Positions 53,314-62,663 of a stretch of DNA of 64,000 nucleotides are shown here, in pieces. The notes beneath the pieces are model-generated. The model saw nothing but the letters and a program-made list of their open reading frames with translations. It was not told the origin of the DNA and did not search any database. The position numbers were made by a program, and so were the translations under genes. The DNA lies in contig NZ_JBHMFD010000007.1 in the NCBI RefSeq assembly GCF_042427575.1, positions 62,001 to 126,000 on the forward strand. Direction: 5' to 3'. The stretch comes from Bergeyella porcorum (lineage in GTDB: Bacteria; Bacteroidota; Bacteroidia; Flavobacteriales; Weeksellaceae). Each line of letters starts with the position of its first letter. Position 1 is the first letter of the stretch.

Positions 53314-54313
53314 AATTTATGCTATTCAAATGAATAAACTACTTACCATTATCGTTCCGATATACAATACGCAGGAATTTTTACCAAAATGCTTAGATTC
53401 TCTCATCATCAATGAGAATCTAATGCCACAGGTAGAGGTTTTGCTCATCATAGATGGAAGCCCTGACAACTCCATAGAAATTGCACAAAAATATGCTGAA
53501 AAATATCCGCAAACTTTTGTGGTAGTTGATAAGGAAAATGGCGGCTACGGCTCTGTTTTACAACGCGGAATACAAGACGCAAGCGGAAAATACTGCAAAG
53601 TTTTAGATTCTGATGATTGGTATGATACAGCAGATTTTGAGCAACTCGTGCAACTTCTTCAAACGAGCGATTACGACATCATTGCAACCGACTATGTGAG
53701 AGAGTATGTCTTTGAAAACCGTCAAGAACTGATGTCTTTACCACTCTTGAAAAACAATCACAGATACGATTTGGACAAAGATATTCTCCAGCTCCAAGGC
53801 GATATTTTTATGATGCACAGATTGGCATACAAAACGGAAATAGTGAGAAAAGCCAACATCAGTTTCCCTACGAAAATCTCTTACACGGATACACTTTTCG
53901 CAACGATTCCGATGTTTTTTGCCAAAGATTTATATTACACCAACCTGAGAGTTTATCGCTATTTCATCGGGAGAGATGGGCAAACCATCAACCCTGCTAC
54001 CATCAGAAAAAACAGAAAACAAACACAGCAAGTAACTCAATACCTCTATGATAAGTATCTAGAACACAAAGATGAGCTTTCACAGAAGAAAAATGAGTAT
54101 ATTCTTAGCAGTCTGAAAAGCTATATGGAGCTATACTTTAGAATACTACACCACCTTCCGTTCTCAGATGCTAAAAAGGAACTCGCAGAATGGAACCAAT
54201 ACATAAAAAATACGCCATACCATAAGTATTTTACCAGCAGTAAAATGTGGAAGTATTATAACTTACTACCGTATAGAGTGTTTAGATATACTTCGTTTTT
54301 GTGGAATAAATAA
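53306..54313 (+). CDS. Glycosyltransferase family 2
   Basis: A 335-residue GT-A enzyme with LLTIIVPIYNTQEFL at the start of the fold, the DGSPDNS loop, and KVLDSDDWYDTADF with the DxD-type metal site. The C-terminal half (about residues 210-335) is basic and aromatic. The family is cytoplasmic and uses nucleotide sugars; donor and acceptor are not known. A start at 53330 (MNKLLTI) is as good as the listed one and would avoid the overlap with the gene before it. Confidence 0.87.
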   Translation: MDKIYAIQMNKLLTIIVPIYNTQEFLPKCLDSLIINENLMPQVEVLLIIDGSPDNSIEIAQKYAEKYPQTFVVVDKENGGYGSVLQRGIQDASGKYCKVLDSDDWYDTADFEQLVQLLQTSDYDIIATDYVREYVFENRQELMSLPLLKNNHRYDLDKDILQLQGDIFMMHRLAYKTEIVRKANISFPTKISYTDTLFATIPMFFAKDLYYTNLRVYRYFIGRDGQTINPATIRKNRKQTQQVTQYLYDKYLEHKDELSQKKNEYILSSLKSYMELYFRILHHLPFSDAKKELAEWNQYIKNTPYHKYFTSSKMWKYYNLLPYRVFRYTSFLWNK

Positions 54314-54331
54314 TTAAAATCAATCATCATA

Positions 54332-55273
54332 ATGGAAACATTAATATCAGTAATAGTCCCTTGCTATAATCAAGCTCCGTATTTGGATGAATGCTTGCAA
54401 TCTGTATTAAATCAAACTCATCAAAATTGGGAATGCATTATAATAAATGATGGTTCTACGGATAATAGCGAAGAAATTATCAGAAAATGGTGTAAAGAAG
54501 ATAGTAGATTCAAATATTTTTACAAAAATAATTCTGGAGTTACTGATACGCGAAATTTCGGAATAGAAAATTCAGTAGGAAGTTATATTGCCTTTTTAGA
54601 TGGAGATGATGTTCTTATTCCTGATAGCTTAGAAATCAGATTATCAACTTTATTAAATAAAAATGTAGATTTGGTTTATTCCTATGCTTATGCCATTAAA
54701 GGGAGAGAATATATCACAGAAGCATTTCGCTCAATAGATACAGGGGAGATAAAAGGAATAAAAGGTATAGAAACTTTCTTAAACAATAATAGTATTGCTA
54801 CATCCACTGTCCTTTGCAAAAAGGAAATTTTGCAAAATATTGGAAATTTTAATTGGGATAAAAATGCAGAAGATTTATATTGCTGGCTTGAAATGCTACT
54901 AAACAACGCTATCTTCTATGGAATGAAAGATTTTACAGTATATTGTAGAATCGTAGAAAATTCTCTCAGTTCCATTGATAGAAGATGTATGAAAGAAATT
55001 ATAGAATTTATAGAAATTCTAAAACCAAGACTTATACAATATGGAGTAAATTATAGTAAATATATGAATCTTTGGATACGAAGGCATATACTGAGAGAAG
55101 ATGAAAAAAGAAATATTCTCACAAACATAAAGAGTAGAATAGAGTATGTAAACACAATAGTTCCCAGCTACTTTCCAAAATATCTCATTTATTTACCTTT
55201 AAGCGAAAAGCTAACAAAAATATTGGCAATAAGAATAATGAACGCTAAAAAAAATAAAAACTATGTTCAATAA
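54332..55273 (+). CDS. Glycosyltransferase family 2
   Basis: A 313-residue GT2 enzyme: TLISVIVPCYNQAPYLDEC at the N-terminus, IINDGSTDNSEEII, and the metal motif AFLDGDDVLIP. After the catalytic domain come charged helices with no membrane segment. It overlaps the following gene by 11 bases. Its base composition is more AT-rich than the housekeeping genes of this window, as is common for surface glycan genes moved between strains. Confidence 0.88.
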   Translation: METLISVIVPCYNQAPYLDECLQSVLNQTHQNWECIIINDGSTDNSEEIIRKWCKEDSRFKYFYKNNSGVTDTRNFGIENSVGSYIAFLDGDDVLIPDSLEIRLSTLLNKNVDLVYSYAYAIKGREYITEAFRSIDTGEIKGIKGIETFLNNNSIATSTVLCKKEILQNIGNFNWDKNAEDLYCWLEMLLNNAIFYGMKDFTVYCRIVENSLSSIDRRCMKEIIEFIEILKPRLIQYGVNYSKYMNLWIRRHILREDEKRNILTNIKSRIEYVNTIVPSYFPKYLIYLPLSEKLTKILAIRIMNAKKNKNYVQ

Positions 55274-56174
55274 AATTGCTTTAAAAATCCGAAAACTATT
55301 TCCTAATGCTTACCAAATTTTACTCAATGTAAAACAAGGTAGGTATAAATATGTTTTTTCTAAAGATAAATACCCTTATAGCTTTTTAGCCAATACACCA
55401 CCCTCTACTTATAAGGGGGAAAAAGCTCCAGAGGTAATCTATTGCTTTTGGACAGGTGATAATCCTCTCACAGAAAACAGAAAGAAAGGATTAGAAACGT
55501 TGGAAAAAACAGCTGGTATTCCTGTAAAACTCATCACACCTCAAAATTTATCGGAATATATTAAGCCAGATTTTCCACTGCACAAGGGCTATAAGTTTCT
55601 TAGCTATATACATCGTTCAGATTATTTGAGATGCTATTTTATGCATCACTATGGTGGTGGCTATGCAGATGTGAAACCTTTTGAGCACTCTTGGAAACCT
55701 GCTTTTGAAAAGCTAAATAAACATAAAAATAAATACATCATTGGCTATCCAGAATTATTATATGGAGGGATTACCCCTGTGAATCATTCTTTTCTCCCAG
55801 ACAAATCAGTTTATATAGACTATGAGCAAAAGAAAGATTCAGAAGAAAAAGTTTTTAAAGATTTAGAAAAACATACTCCTTTGCTTATAGGAAGTTGCTC
55901 TTTCATCTGTAAACCCAATACCCCTATTACGAAAGAATGGTATGATGAACTCCACAAAAGAATGGATATAGCCTATGACAGCCTCAAAAAATTTAATGAA
56001 GAAGAAGAAAATACCTTTATCTACTACGATATGAAATATCCAGAAAAGGATAAAGGTTACCCTATCCCATATTTTCATCTATTGGGGCAGATCATCCATC
56101 CATTACAGTTAAAATATCATAAACACATTGCTCACTACAAAAAATTATTACCTGTGTTAAAGGATTATAGGTAA
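55263..56174 (+). CDS. GT32-like capsular polysaccharide glycosyltransferase
   Basis: A 303-residue protein of the Gly_transf_sug/Caps_synth (GT32) type: VIYCFWTGDNPLTENRKK, then HRSDYLRCYFMHHYGGGYAD, the hallmark segment. In most relatives the metal site reads DxD; here it is DVK (YADVKPF), so the third residue is Lys. That could mean a changed metal site or a lost activity. It sits between the GT2 gene and a GT4 gene and probably adds one sugar of the repeat unit. Confidence 0.82.
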   Translation: MFNKIALKIRKLFPNAYQILLNVKQGRYKYVFSKDKYPYSFLANTPPSTYKGEKAPEVIYCFWTGDNPLTENRKKGLETLEKTAGIPVKLITPQNLSEYIKPDFPLHKGYKFLSYIHRSDYLRCYFMHHYGGGYADVKPFEHSWKPAFEKLNKHKNKYIIGYPELLYGGITPVNHSFLPDKSVYIDYEQKKDSEEKVFKDLEKHTPLLIGSCSFICKPNTPITKEWYDELHKRMDIAYDSLKKFNEEEENTFIYYDMKYPEKDKGYPIPYFHLLGQIIHPLQLKYHKHIAHYKKLLPVLKDYR

Positions 56175-56245
56175 ATATAATTACTTCCTCCTTCAAAGTA
56201 AGAATACGCTAAACTATCATCAAAAAAATCATCTCCCTAAAAAAA

Positions 56246-57397
56246 ATGAACATCGTCTATTTTTTTCCTACACTAAAGGACGCTGCTGGCACAGAAAGAA
56301 TGCTCAATATAAAAGCCAACTATATGGCAGATGTATTGGGCTATAAGGTAACCATTATCACCTACCGCCAATATGAAGACCCTATTTTTTTTCAGTTTAG
56401 TGATAAAATTAGAATCATCCACCTGAATATTCCAGACCCTACACAAGATTTGAAGGGATTAAACTATTGGAAAAAAAGAAAACTGTATAAAACATTTATG
56501 CAAAGCTACCGAAAAAAGGTAGAGGAATATCTATATCATAATCCTACGGACATCGCTATTTCTATGTACTTCGGAGCAGAGCATAAATTCTTACCTTTGA
56601 TAAAAGATGGAAGCAAAAAGATATTAGAATACCATTTTCATTTTGATATTACACCACTGAGCAAAAAGCTAAAAGCCAAATGGACACTCAGAAACCTTAA
56701 AATGAAAATCCAAACTTGGCTATTTCAACGAACTCTCAATCGGTATGACAAAATAGTAGTGCTTACAGAAGAGGATGAGAAAGAGTGGAGTGTCTATTTT
56801 GATAATGTTACCAATATTCCCAACCCCATCACCATTGAGCCCATTACAGCAGACCCTACAATAGAGAAAGTCTTAGCAGTAGGCAGACATACCAGCCAAA
56901 AAGGATTTGATTATCTGGTAGAAGCTTGGGCTATCGTGAATAAAACATTTCCGCATTGGCAGCTGGACATCTACGGACACGGTGAGTTGGAAGAAGAGCG
57001 AAAACAACAAATAAAAAACTTAGGATTAGAGAATAGCATCCATCTGTATCCACCTGATAAAGATATTAACAAAGTCTTCTCACAGCATTCTATTTTTGCA
57101 TTAAGCTCTCGGTTTGAAGGCTTCCCTTTAGTTCTGATAGAGGCACTTGCCTCTGGATTAGCCCCCGTCTCCTTTGAATGTAAAAATGGTCCCAAACAAA
57201 TGATGGGAGATTCTAAACTAAAAGACTTTTTGGTAGAGCCTTATAATATCAATAGCTTTGCAGAAAAATTGATACGGCTAATGGAAAATACTAACCTAAG
57301 AAAAGAAATCTCTCAAGAAGCATTAAAAGTTTCAGAAAGATACCAAATAGACCGCATTATGAAAATGTGGGAAAGTTTATTTAATAATTTGAAATAG
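56246..57397 (+). CDS. Glycosyltransferase family 4
   Basis: A 383-residue GT-B retaining glycosyltransferase. The N-terminal acceptor domain begins NIVYFFPTLKDAAGTERML; the C-terminal donor domain has VLAVGRHTSQKGFDYLVEAW, ALSSRFEGFPLVLIEALASG (the E-x7-E motif) and SFECKNGPKQMM. It is complete. A spacer of 71 bases precedes it and the acyltransferase starts 1 base after its stop. Confidence 0.92.
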   Translation: MNIVYFFPTLKDAAGTERMLNIKANYMADVLGYKVTIITYRQYEDPIFFQFSDKIRIIHLNIPDPTQDLKGLNYWKKRKLYKTFMQSYRKKVEEYLYHNPTDIAISMYFGAEHKFLPLIKDGSKKILEYHFHFDITPLSKKLKAKWTLRNLKMKIQTWLFQRTLNRYDKIVVLTEEDEKEWSVYFDNVTNIPNPITIEPITADPTIEKVLAVGRHTSQKGFDYLVEAWAIVNKTFPHWQLDIYGHGELEEERKQQIKNLGLENSIHLYPPDKDINKVFSQHSIFALSSRFEGFPLVLIEALASGLAPVSFECKNGPKQMMGDSKLKDFLVEPYNINSFAEKLIRLMENTNLRKEISQEALKVSERYQIDRIMKMWESLFNNLK

Positions 57398-57398
57398 A

Positions 57399-58487
57399 AT
57401 GAATACCTCACAATTAACATTTACCCGTTTTATAGCAGCTGTTGCTATTGTTTTTTTCCATTATCATAATGATATTATTTTTAAAACCAATTCAGATTTT
57501 ATAGAAATATTAAAATCTAACCTCAATTTGGGAGTGAGTTATTTCTATGTATTATCGGGGTTTGTTATGATGCTAGCCTATGGATATAAGTCTTTTGTAC
57601 AACCGAAAGAGTATTATATTAACAGATTTGCAAGAATTTATCCGCTACACTTTTTAGCATCTGTACTATTTATTATTGTTTCCATCTTAGTTTCAATAAA
57701 ATATCTAGAGTATTATCACTTTCCAAACACATCCATACTATTAGAACATATTTTTTTAATACAGGCTTGGGTACCTCAAAATGCTCTATCTTTAAACTTT
57801 CCTTCTTGGTCAATTTCAGTTGAAATTTTTTTTTATTTATGTTTTCCTTTTTTGTTTAATTATTTTCTCAAAAAATATAACCTAAAAGCAATAAGTATCA
57901 TTTCATTATTATTTTGGATTATTTGCCAAATATTGCTTAATTTGTATTATATATCTCCATATTATACAGAAGTTCCTCTACCTGGTAACAATCTATCCCT
58001 ACAGCATACATTTCTTTACTTTAATCCTCTTCTACATCTAAATCAATTTATCATTGGTTTATTATTCGGAAAATATTTTATAATGTATTATAAGAAAATA
58101 AAAGGAACATATGATATACCTATTTTGATAGTATCATTTATCACTTTAGTTATGATATATTTCTTAAAAGATTTTTTTATACATAATGGTCTGTTAGCCA
58201 TTAATTTTGCAATTCTAATAGGCTTAATTTCGGCAAACGAGGGTATTATTACCAAATTATTCAGAAGAAAATTTTTGATTTATTTAGGAGAAATAAGTTT
58301 TGCAATATATTTATTACAAGCTCCTATATATAGTATGGTAGAGAAAATTTTTAAAACACTAAAAGTAACCAATCCATATATACTATTTTTTACATTTTTA
58401 GTTATCTTAATCATCGCTTCCCATTTCGCATATAAATATATTGAAATTCCTTGTAAAAATAAAATTAAAAATACGCTTTCAAAATAA
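57399..58487 (+). CDS. Membrane acyltransferase (family 3, OafA-like)
   Basis: A 362-residue integral membrane protein with about ten hydrophobic helices, of the acyltransferase-3 family that adds acetyl or other acyl groups to sugars. The conserved catalytic-region His is in AIVFFHYHND, with FARIYPLHFLA (the R-x10-H type motif of the family) soon after, and SWSISVEIFFYLCFPF. It predicts acylation of the surface glycan. Genes before and after are in the same direction with 1- and 6-base spacers. Confidence 0.9.
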   Translation: MNTSQLTFTRFIAAVAIVFFHYHNDIIFKTNSDFIEILKSNLNLGVSYFYVLSGFVMMLAYGYKSFVQPKEYYINRFARIYPLHFLASVLFIIVSILVSIKYLEYYHFPNTSILLEHIFLIQAWVPQNALSLNFPSWSISVEIFFYLCFPFLFNYFLKKYNLKAISIISLLFWIICQILLNLYYISPYYTEVPLPGNNLSLQHTFLYFNPLLHLNQFIIGLLFGKYFIMYYKKIKGTYDIPILIVSFITLVMIYFLKDFFIHNGLLAINFAILIGLISANEGIITKLFRRKFLIYLGEISFAIYLLQAPIYSMVEKIFKTLKVTNPYILFFTFLVILIIASHFAYKYIEIPCKNKIKNTLSK

Positions 58488-58493
58488 ACAATT

Positions 58494-59501
58494 ATGGATA
58501 TCCTCATAAAAAGCTATTATCGTCCTCATCTATTAGACCGCTGTTTACGAAGCATCTACGAGCGAGTAAGAGACATACAACAGATAAAAATTACCATTTT
58601 AGATGATGGCACTCCTCAGAAATATTTGGATAAAATAAAAGAAAAATATCCTGAAGTTTCTTTTAAGTTTTCCCAATATAGAGAGGAAAAAATAAAAGCA
58701 ATTTCTGAACATCTCAATGGAAATAAGCAATATTATGATGTAAGGATTCCAACTGAATTGTGGTATGATGCGATTTCAGAAGCATCAGAATATCTGATAA
58801 TGACCGAAGACGATGTTTGGTTTATTGAAAATTTTGATACTAAAAAGTATTGCAAAGAAATGAAAAACCACAACATCCACATCCTAAAATTAGGAAGAAT
58901 ATTAGAGAAAGATTCTGACATTATACCCCATTATCCGTTAACAGATTCCATATCTTACCACAATCCTAATTTTTTTATTAAATCTAAAAAGTTTTATCAC
59001 ATCCTTCTGAAGAACAAATTTAACATTAAAACTCTATTAGAAAAATACAATATTTTACCTCAAAGATGGATAATGCAACTCTGGGTAATGTATGACATTC
59101 CTATGGCTATGTATCGCAGAGACTATTTACAATTCCTCTGGAAGGATAAATACAAGCGGGTAATTGAGCAACTTCAACTAAAAAATGCTGTAGATTGGGC
59201 TTTCAAACACAAAGGAAAAACCAAATACACACTGATGAATAAACGCATAATGACCACTTCTTATCGTTCCTCAGCTTCTTTCAATTCTTTTAACATCAAA
59301 GAACATTTTGATCTTATAGAATTCAATCATCTGCTAAATGAACTTTGGTTAGATGGAAAGTTTGACGAATATGAAAACTACCCTAGCGACTTCTCTGTGG
59401 ATTATATTTATAGCATTTTATTAGAAAATAAGAATAAAGAATTTGCAGATAAGTGGAAAAAGTGGACGGAAGGTTTTATAGAAATGCATAAAGAATCATA
59501 A
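58494..59501 (+). CDS. Predicted GT-A-like glycosyltransferase, uncharacterised family
   Basis: A 335-residue protein that I cannot place in a named family. It starts ILIKSYYRPHLLDRCLRSIY, has ILDDGTPQKYLDK (a GT2-like DDG loop), and an acidic metal-site candidate YLIMTEDDVWFI. A second copy lies at 63617, with SIYTMV, VILDDGTPAPYLDKL and FIITEDDVWF; the two share the whole pattern of the N-terminal domain (LDRC, ILDDGTP, IPT-LW-DA, ASEY, TEDDVWF). A sugar-transferase role fits this and the context, but no catalytic work is known to me. Confidence 0.65.
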   Translation: MDILIKSYYRPHLLDRCLRSIYERVRDIQQIKITILDDGTPQKYLDKIKEKYPEVSFKFSQYREEKIKAISEHLNGNKQYYDVRIPTELWYDAISEASEYLIMTEDDVWFIENFDTKKYCKEMKNHNIHILKLGRILEKDSDIIPHYPLTDSISYHNPNFFIKSKKFYHILLKNKFNIKTLLEKYNILPQRWIMQLWVMYDIPMAMYRRDYLQFLWKDKYKRVIEQLQLKNAVDWAFKHKGKTKYTLMNKRIMTTSYRSSASFNSFNIKEHFDLIEFNHLLNELWLDGKFDEYENYPSDFSVDYIYSILLENKNKEFADKWKKWTEGFIEMHKES

Positions 59502-59513
59502 ATACTATTAAAA

Positions 59514-60194
59514 ATGATCATCGGTAACGGGCTTATCGCATCACTTTTCACGGAACACGATAGAGAAAATGTCATTTTCTTTGCATCAGGAGTATCCAAC
59601 TCTTTAGAAACCAGAGACAATGAATTCCTTCGTGAAGAAAACCTTATTAGAACCACCATCAAGGAAAATCCTAATAAAATCTTTATCTACTTCTCTACTT
59701 GTAGCATTTACGACTCTTCTAAAACCGAGAGCCAATATGTTCTTCACAAGTTAAAAATGGAGCAAATCATTGCAGAACTATGTCCACAATATCTTATCTT
59801 GAGAGTAAGCAATGCCGTTGGCAAAGGGGGAAATCCCAATCTGCTGATGAACTATCTCATTCGTTCTGTAAAAAGTGGAGAAAACATCAATGTTCACACC
59901 AAAGCAACCCGCAACCTCATTGATACCGAAGACATTAAAAACATTACCCTTTTGCTTTTGGAGAAACAAGAACTGAATAAAATCGTCAATCTAGCATATT
60001 TGGAAAATTATTCTATTATTGAAATCTTGCAAATCATAGAAAAATTTTTCAACCTTAAGATTAATCTCAACCTCATCAAGGCAGGCTCAGGCTACGACAT
60101 TAGCATCTCTGATATTGAAAATTATTTCATAGAACATCAACTAACCAACAAAGAAACCTATCTTTGTAGGATATTAGAGAAATATTACGCATAA
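59514..60194 (+). CDS. Short NAD-dependent epimerase/dehydratase-like protein (SDR)
   Basis: A 226-residue extended-SDR-like protein: a short N-terminal nucleotide site IIGNGLIASLF, then STCSIYDSSK with the catalytic Ser, and SQYVLHKLKME with the YxxxK pair. It is much shorter than the usual 300 residues and the Rossmann glycine motif is reduced, so it may be a sugar reductase or a variant with lost function. The stop overlaps the start of the dehydrogenase gene, so both act in the same nucleotide-sugar pathway with good likelihood. Confidence 0.78.
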   Translation: MIIGNGLIASLFTEHDRENVIFFASGVSNSLETRDNEFLREENLIRTTIKENPNKIFIYFSTCSIYDSSKTESQYVLHKLKMEQIIAELCPQYLILRVSNAVGKGGNPNLLMNYLIRSVKSGENINVHTKATRNLIDTEDIKNITLLLLEKQELNKIVNLAYLENYSIIEILQIIEKFFNLKINLNLIKAGSGYDISISDIENYFIEHQLTNKETYLCRILEKYYA

Positions 60195-61495
60195 TGAATT
60201 CTGTTAATGATTTTAATCTGTATAAAATCGCCGTAATAGGGCTGGGATATGTAGGCTTGCCATTGGCTAGATTATTTTCCACAAAATATCAAACCATAGG
60301 TTTTGACATCAATCAATCTCGTGTAGAGGAACTGATGAAAGGGCACGATACTACCCTAGAAGTAGATGATGCTCTTTTGCAATCTGCCCTTGCCAACGGA
60401 TTTGAATGCACCAGCAATCTCGATAAAATTAAAGATTGTAATGTTTACATCATCACGGTACCAACACCCGTGGATAGAAACAACCGACCAGACCTCACAC
60501 CTTTGGTAAAGGCAAGTGAAATGGTAGGAAAAATCATCAAAAAAGGAGATATTATTATTTATGAATCTACGGTTTATCCTGGTGCTACGGAAGAAGATTG
60601 TATCCCCGTGGTAGAACGCATTTCAGGATTAAAATTCAACCAAGATTTCTTTGCGGGATATTCGCCAGAGCGTATTAATGCTGGGGACAAAGAGCATACG
60701 GTAGAAAAAATTATGAAAGTTACCTCAGGCTCTACACCAGAAATTGGACAGGTGGTAGATGGCATCTATAAATCTGTGATTACAGCAGGAACGCATTTGG
60801 CTCCTACCATCAAAGTAGCAGAGGCGGCAAAAGTTATTGAAAACTCGCAAAGGGACATCAATATTGCCTTTGTAAACGAATTGGCAAAGATTTTCAACCT
60901 GATGGACATTGATACCCACGCCGTTTTGGAAGCTGCTGGCACCAAGTGGAATTTTCTCCCGTTCAAACCAGGATTGGTAGGCGGGCATTGCATCGGGGTT
61001 GACCCTTATTACCTTGCACAAAAAGCTCAAGAATATGGCTACCACCCAGAAATCATCTTGGCAGGAAGACGCCTCAATGATTCAATGGGCAAGTATGTAG
61101 CAGAGCAAGTGGTGAAGGCAATGATAAAGAAAAACATCAATGTCAATGGTGCAGAAGTATTGATGCTAGGGATTACCTTTAAGGAAAATTGCCCCGATGT
61201 ACGCAATACCAAAATTGTAGATGTGATTGCAGCGTTGGAAGATTTCGGCGTAAAGGTAACTACTTATGACCCTTGGGCAAATCCCGAGGAAGTAAAACAC
61301 GAGTATGGCGTAGAAAGTACCACACAATTGCCTAATGAAACATACGATGCAGTAGTTTTAGGCGTGGCACATCAAGCATTTCAAGATTTGGATTTGAATA
61401 CTTTAACCAAAGAAAATACCGTGGTGTATGATGTAAAGGGTATTTTGAAAAAACAAAAAACATCGCTCAATTATAACGGTATAAGTCTGTATTAA
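60194..61495 (+). CDS. Nucleotide sugar dehydrogenase (WbpO/TviB-type)
   Basis: A 433-residue UDP-N-acetylhexosamine 6-dehydrogenase-like enzyme: Rossmann start IAVIGLGYVGLPLA, VPTPVDRNNRPDL, YESTVYPGATEEDC, and the catalytic Cys in GLVGGHCIGVDPYYL. The TviB/WbpO group oxidises UDP-GlcNAc or UDP-GalNAc to the uronic acid. It is the second such enzyme in the cluster and would give an amino-uronic acid for the glycan. The exact sugar is inferred from family, not shown. Confidence 0.9.
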   Translation: MNSVNDFNLYKIAVIGLGYVGLPLARLFSTKYQTIGFDINQSRVEELMKGHDTTLEVDDALLQSALANGFECTSNLDKIKDCNVYIITVPTPVDRNNRPDLTPLVKASEMVGKIIKKGDIIIYESTVYPGATEEDCIPVVERISGLKFNQDFFAGYSPERINAGDKEHTVEKIMKVTSGSTPEIGQVVDGIYKSVITAGTHLAPTIKVAEAAKVIENSQRDINIAFVNELAKIFNLMDIDTHAVLEAAGTKWNFLPFKPGLVGGHCIGVDPYYLAQKAQEYGYHPEIILAGRRLNDSMGKYVAEQVVKAMIKKNINVNGAEVLMLGITFKENCPDVRNTKIVDVIAALEDFGVKVTTYDPWANPEEVKHEYGVESTTQLPNETYDAVVLGVAHQAFQDLDLNTLTKENTVVYDVKGILKKQKTSLNYNGISLY

Positions 61496-61521
61496 GCTAT
61501 AGAATCAAATTAGTTTTTCAG

Positions 61522-61529
61522 TATCTTTG
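61522..61529 (+). promoter_or_regulatory. -7 box TATCTTTG before the Uma2 gene
   Basis: Exact TAnnTTTG match, 92 bases before ATG 61622. Confidence 0.5.
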
Positions 61530-61621
61530 CAGAAATTTATGATAAAAAGAAAACTTTCATATCATTTACACATCACTTTTAATAATTATTATTAATTTTA
61601 CCCATCATAAACACGCTTAAT

Positions 61622-62206
61622 ATGGAAATTACCAATATCAACCAGCTAGACCTCAATAAAGTCTATACCTATACCGACTATCTTCTCTGGAAGTTCAGCG
61701 AAAAAATAGAGCTCCTAAAAGGAAGAATCCTAAAAATGTCTCCTGCTCCCAGTAGAAAACATCAGGAAATTCTAAGAATTATCAATAGGCGTTTTGATGC
61801 TTATTTCTATCAGCAGCAGTGTAATATGTATTTTGCCCCTTTTGATGTAAGGCTCCCTAAAAAGGGAGAGACCGAAATCTACACCGTGGTGCAGCCAGAC
61901 CTATGCGTGGTTTGTGATGAAAGCAAATTAGACGAACGCGGTTGCCTAGGTGCCCCAGACCTCATCGTAGAGATACTTTCCCCTGGAAACTCTAAAAAGG
62001 AAATGAAAGATAAGTTTGAGATATATCAAGAAGCAGGCGTAAGGGAATATTGGATGGTATATCCGCTAGATGAGATGGTACTCATCAATGTACTGGAAGA
62101 TGGTGGCTACCATACCCAAAACCCGATAGTAGATGACTGGGTAACCTCTAGAATCTTCCCAGAACTAAAAATCCATACCGATGAGATTTTTGAACAAAAA
62201 AAATAA
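61622..62206 (+). CDS. Uma2 family endonuclease-like protein
   Basis: A 194-residue protein of the Uma2 (DUF820) family, which has the PD-(D/E)XK nuclease fold. Seen are SPAPSRKHQEILRIIN, PDLCVVCDESK, APDLIVEILSPGN (Asp and Glu of the fold) and REYWMVYP. Members are scattered and often mobile-associated; no toxin partner or methylase is beside it. It is in the middle of the polysaccharide cluster but has its own promoter box, so it is probably a later insertion. Substrate unknown. Confidence 0.88.
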   Translation: MEITNINQLDLNKVYTYTDYLLWKFSEKIELLKGRILKMSPAPSRKHQEILRIINRRFDAYFYQQQCNMYFAPFDVRLPKKGETEIYTVVQPDLCVVCDESKLDERGCLGAPDLIVEILSPGNSKKEMKDKFEIYQEAGVREYWMVYPLDEMVLINVLEDGGYHTQNPIVDDWVTSRIFPELKIHTDEIFEQKK

Positions 62207-62252
62207 TTTATTAGTACCATAATAATTGTTTAACCTTTTAAATTTTTTCATT

Positions 62253-62642
62253 ATGCCAGTGCAATACACCTTAACACAGAAAGGAAACCCCTCAAACCCT
62301 GAGGCTCCTAAAAAATTCTACGCTAATGCAAAAGCCTCTGGTGAGGTAAGTTTCAAATCTTTGAGCAAAGAGATTGCGGGAAGCTCTACCACCGTGAGCG
62401 ATACCGATGTGCTTGCTGTACTGAATGAGCTGAATAAACTCCTTGGAAAGCACCTCTCCGAAGGAAAAATTGTAAGATTTGGAGACTTTGGCTCATTCCA
62501 GATTACCCTTAGCAGTGAGGGAGCAGAAACGGAAGAGAAGTTCAATAGCTCGCTCATCAAAGGAGGAAAAATTGCTTTTCGCCCAGGTTCAGATTTAAAA
62601 GAAGTGCTTGCAGTTTTGAAATACGAGAAAGTGAGTAAATAA
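62253..62642 (+). CDS. HU-like DNA-binding protein (HU-HIG type)
   Basis: A 129-residue protein with HU/IHF-like fold: TDVLAVLNELNKLLGKHLSEG then KIVRFGDFGSFQITL, the FGxF arm-base motif. The N-terminal part (YTLTQKGNPSNPEAPKKFYA) is typical of the Bacteroidota HU-HIG group. I start at ATG 62253 (MPVQYTL). It follows the Uma2 gene by 46 bases and is closed by a compound terminator, so these two genes form an island within the glycan cluster. In many Bacteroidota genomes such HU-like genes sit at the edge of capsule loci (knowledge of the group, not proven here). Confidence 0.85.
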   Translation: MPVQYTLTQKGNPSNPEAPKKFYANAKASGEVSFKSLSKEIAGSSTTVSDTDVLAVLNELNKLLGKHLSEGKIVRFGDFGSFQITLSSEGAETEEKFNSSLIKGGKIAFRPGSDLKEVLAVLKYEKVSK

Positions 62643-62663
62643 AAAAGCTCTAAATGTTTTTCT

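Noticed and set aside
54332..54400. tRNA or other structural RNA genes in the spacers of the window.
   Set aside because: I looked in the longer spacers and saw no cloverleaf with a TTCGA-type T loop or other known RNA core except the riboswitch.
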